Assembly: GCA_963969595.1 (NCBI GenBank)
Contig: OZ018410.1
Coordinates: forward strand, 26,602,913 to 26,666,912
DNA: 64,000 nt
Direction of reading: 5' to 3'
Origin: Neckera pumila
Taxonomy: Eukaryota; Streptophyta; Bryopsida; Hypnales; Neckeraceae
Part shown: in pieces, positions 61,655-64,000 of the stretch
Layout: each line of letters begins with the position of its first letter
Numbering within the stretch: the stretch's first letter is position 1
The notes under the pieces: generated by a model
What the model saw: only the letters and a program-made list of their open reading frames with translations
Told to the model about the DNA's origin: nothing
Databases searched by the model: none
Translations under genes and position numbers: made by a program

Positions 61655-63486
61655 TTCCACAAATTTATCCTCCGTGAATTTTTTTCACCAAAGTTGACAT
61701 GGCGGTCCATGTTTTTGCAAACAGTTGGCCGGACATCAATGAGTCCTCAAAAATGTCATCAAAAATCCCAGTGTTGATGGTAGCACCAACTTGTTTTCAT
61801 ACAAATCTGTAGCAGTCATCTGGAACATCCTCGGAAATCTCCTGAAATTGCAATCCCTCTCTTTAACATCTTAGATGTCTCCGCAGATATAGTATATTCG
61901 GCCTTGGACATCACATGTTTTTGCTCCGACATCAGAAAAAACAGAGGTTTCTTATAGTGATCATTGACGTGGTTGACAACAAGGAGACTGAGGATAATGC
62001 ATGCTACAAGGAAGTTATGGCCTTCTTGGAGAAGGTAAGTTTTGAATTTTTTGAATATTATTTTTTATTAGTGCAATGAAATGCATGATTGTAACAATAT
62101 ACTAATCTGTGGTTGTTTGCAATTGTCCACTACAAAGGTTTGCATGTTTGCTAGTGAAGAGTCCAGAAAGCCCAGAGTGGATCTTATTTTCTTCAATTGT
62201 CAAGAAAATTTGCCTATTCCCGAGGTGTCCGTTTCAGCAACTGATGTGCCAATTTGGAACGCTGACAAGGCGTATGAAGAAATTCAGGTGGCTTTTGAAT
62301 TTGCAGATAAGCACTTACAGGATCACGGGTGCATTGCGGTGTTTCACTTATAGAGCGGCTAAGCAAAGGGCGTTGTTGCTGGACTCTGCAAGGTGTTTCC
62401 ATTTGTTGAAGAAGAAAGAGTGGTTGGGATTCAACCGCACGATTTTGATTTTAGGCGTGGATCCTTCAGATACAATGAACTTCTATGATTTATTCTTTAT
62501 TTTAGTTGCATTGTGAGATTCATATTGAATTATTAAATTCTAATGTATGTACTGCTTCAATGCTTGCAAATCATGAAGTTTGGGATGACCCTTTTGGTGA
62601 AGAAACTTGTCAATGGACGGAAATTAGATTTTGCTTTCCACCTCACAGAATCAATGATGCAAGCCAAGGTGGACCTGAAGCATGATATGTTGATGAACTA
62701 TACTACAGAGGATACGATATTGATAAATAAGCAAGTACCATGGTGTATGCCTCTAGAGAAGGATGCAAGGCTTTTCCAATTCCTCATTGAAGGAACAACA
62801 ATGGAAGGGGATATTGTTTTGGACTGCCCAGCAGCTACTGGTAAGTTCTCATTGAAATTATTATATATGGAAATGATAACCTAGAACCTTATTATTGAAT
62901 TAACAAAGTGAATGTGGTTTATATTAGGTTCATCAATTATAGCTTGTTGCGGCACAGGGAGGCATATTCTAGCTTTGGAAAAAAAACAAAGACATCTTCA
63001 ACGACATTTTCTTACCTATGCGGAGGACCGCTCCATTAGCGGTGACAACTGAAACAGAAGTGGAAGTTCAACCATATAAAGATCCAGATGTTATGGATGT
63101 GGAGGTTTTCAAGTTTTCTAAAAGGACTAAACCTTGTAAGTAAGTTTCTAGATGTCTCAATTTTATTTAAGCGTACAATTATTGTTGTTTTGTCTCACTA
63201 ACATATTTTCATTTGTTTTTGCAACCGCCCGGGGTTGATGTCGACCAATGCGCTTTTGCAGAAACAAAGGCTTCTCTTGAGTCCAAAGAAGTCTTTTGAT
63301 TTGCCAGTTTATGCAGAGCAAGCTGCATCGGCGTATGTAGAGTTTTATTGCTCTAAACCAATAAAACGTAGAAATACTTATGCTTTGAATGTGTTAGAGT
63401 TTTTAGATATTAGTGCATTCCAGGGTAGAAAGACTTCAGATTCTTCTATCAACAAGGATTCCACAACTGAGTCGACTACGACTTAG

Positions 63487-64000
63487 ATTCACAGAATTGA
63501 CATATCTCGTGAATTATTGTATTGTGTTGATTTTCCTTATGAGTAGATTTGTGTGTTTTATGGCTATATCTTCAGCGTGATATATTGTTGTCTACACCTT
63601 CGCTCTTTCTTATCTTATATTTGCCATAGAATTTTATTGCAAATTTGTAGTAGGTATATGGCACTTCAAAATGCCTTAACGATAGTTGAGTGATAAAATG
63701 GACATTTTAAGCTTTGAGATTCTATGTTTGTAGGTTGTAAATGGATGTTTCTAGCTTTTAAATTTTATGTTTCGTGGTTGTTAGTAGACAAATGAATTGT
63801 TGACGAAGATCTTGAACCCAGCAAAATGTATGTGCCCAAATGGGCAAGCATTTTTTTATCTTGATTTTCAAATTCCTAAACCCTATTTTTTTATATGATG
63901 GAGTGAGAAGTCAAATCTTGGGCGTGATTTATTTTCCCTTACACTTTTCCATTGTATGATCTCTATCAAAATTGAAAACAATGGCTGATGCAATGAAGGT
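63487..64000. other. AT-rich DNA downstream of the decayed methyltransferase-like gene
   Basis: No gene or repeat recognised. It would contain the 3' untranslated region of the decayed gene if that gene is transcribed. Confidence 0.4.

Larger units (their letters stand above)
57195..61959. mobile_element. CACTA element 1 (non-autonomous, 4765 bp) inside a coding exon
   Basis: The element starts CACTATAAGAAA and ends TTTCTTATAGTG, with a perfect 3-bp duplication ATC (57192-57194 and 61960-61962). Subterminal regions are dense in GACGTC, GACATC and AGACGT words. The AT-rich 'ccatacataatacaccat' block at 58050-58170 and most of both arms match CACTA-2. No transposase reading frame is present. 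It carries P6 (58960-59883) and a CATTAGA-ended element (61352-61654). The host reading frame is continuous across the site once a single ATC is counted. Confidence 0.92.
54020..63486 (+). pseudogene. Decayed ParB-like plus DNA-methyltransferase-like gene, about nine exons, split by CACTA-1
   Basis: Proposed exons: 54020-54681, about 54806-54862, 55101-55292, about 55385-55760, 56540-57194 joined to 61960-62034, 62138-62510, 62560-62840, 62928-63137 and 63230-63486. The true 5' end is not known. The first has LRLKPDNISRMRI, HGYREGAAVFYVS and FYVCDGNYHRIAWMSHIN, a DGN-HR pattern as in ParB/sulfiredoxin-fold proteins. A Lys-rich coiled region (KEKKEAKRLAKLAKKEKEAK) follows. The C-terminal part has RVDLIFFNCQENLPI where N6/N4 methyltransferases carry their DPPY/W motif, then VLDCPAATG joined by splicing to SSIIACCGTGRHILALE, resembling the S-adenosylmethionine motif. 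Single-base frameshifts lie in A-runs near 54150, 56985 and 62980, with stops such as TGA at the CGA-like codon near 54177. The domain calls are inference. Confidence 0.55.

Overview
The window looks like repeat-rich nuclear DNA from a land plant. The pointers are an interstitial plant-type TTTAGGG array, GT-AG introns, a Ty1/copia element, CACTA, hAT-like and TTAA-target (piggyBac-like) elements, and in-frame stops mostly explained by C-to-T change at CpG and CAG sites, as expected from heavy cytosine methylation. No tRNA, rRNA, CRISPR array or prokaryotic-style operon was seen. The species cannot be named from sequence alone. The transposase/methyltransferase locus suggests a non-flowering plant to me, but that is only an impression.

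One intact host gene is visible: a seven-exon enolase-superfamily dipeptide epimerase (3605-6688, + strand, 399 codons). Its exons join in phase and all the expected catalytic and metal-binding residues are present. Everything else with coding character is a transposon gene or a decayed gene.

Layout. 1-3600: AT-rich DNA with nested small elements. 3605-6688: epimerase gene. 6.7-11.8 kb: MITEs, a 600-bp foldback and other inverted-repeat elements. 11.8-16.1 kb: a telomere-like tract, then several TTAA-flanked elements, three of them joined end to end with shared TTAA sites. 18.4-19.0 kb: a very long AAAT microsatellite. 20.4-22.4 kb: a fossil pogo-like DDE transposase split by a TTAA element. 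24.6-30.7 kb: diverged LTR-like DNA, a CACTA MITE and a 171-bp tandem repeat. 32.2-34.3 kb: a 719-codon unidentified reading frame with four nonsense changes (- strand). 35.2-44.4 kb: a three-level nest in which a CACTA-type element contains an LTR-like element that contains a full Ty1/copia retrotransposon. 44.5-63.5 kb: two adjacent decayed multi-exon genes on the + strand. The first has transposase-like features and a SWIM zinc finger; the second has a ParB-like 'DGN-HR' segment and a DNA-methyltransferase-like C-terminus. A 4.8-kb CACTA element sits inside a coding exon of the second gene.

The SWIM/transposase-like plus ParB/methyltransferase-like pair is the best candidate for an undescribed system here. 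It could be the two genes of one large mobile element or a domesticated pair. In this copy both genes are broken by stops, frameshifts and insertions.
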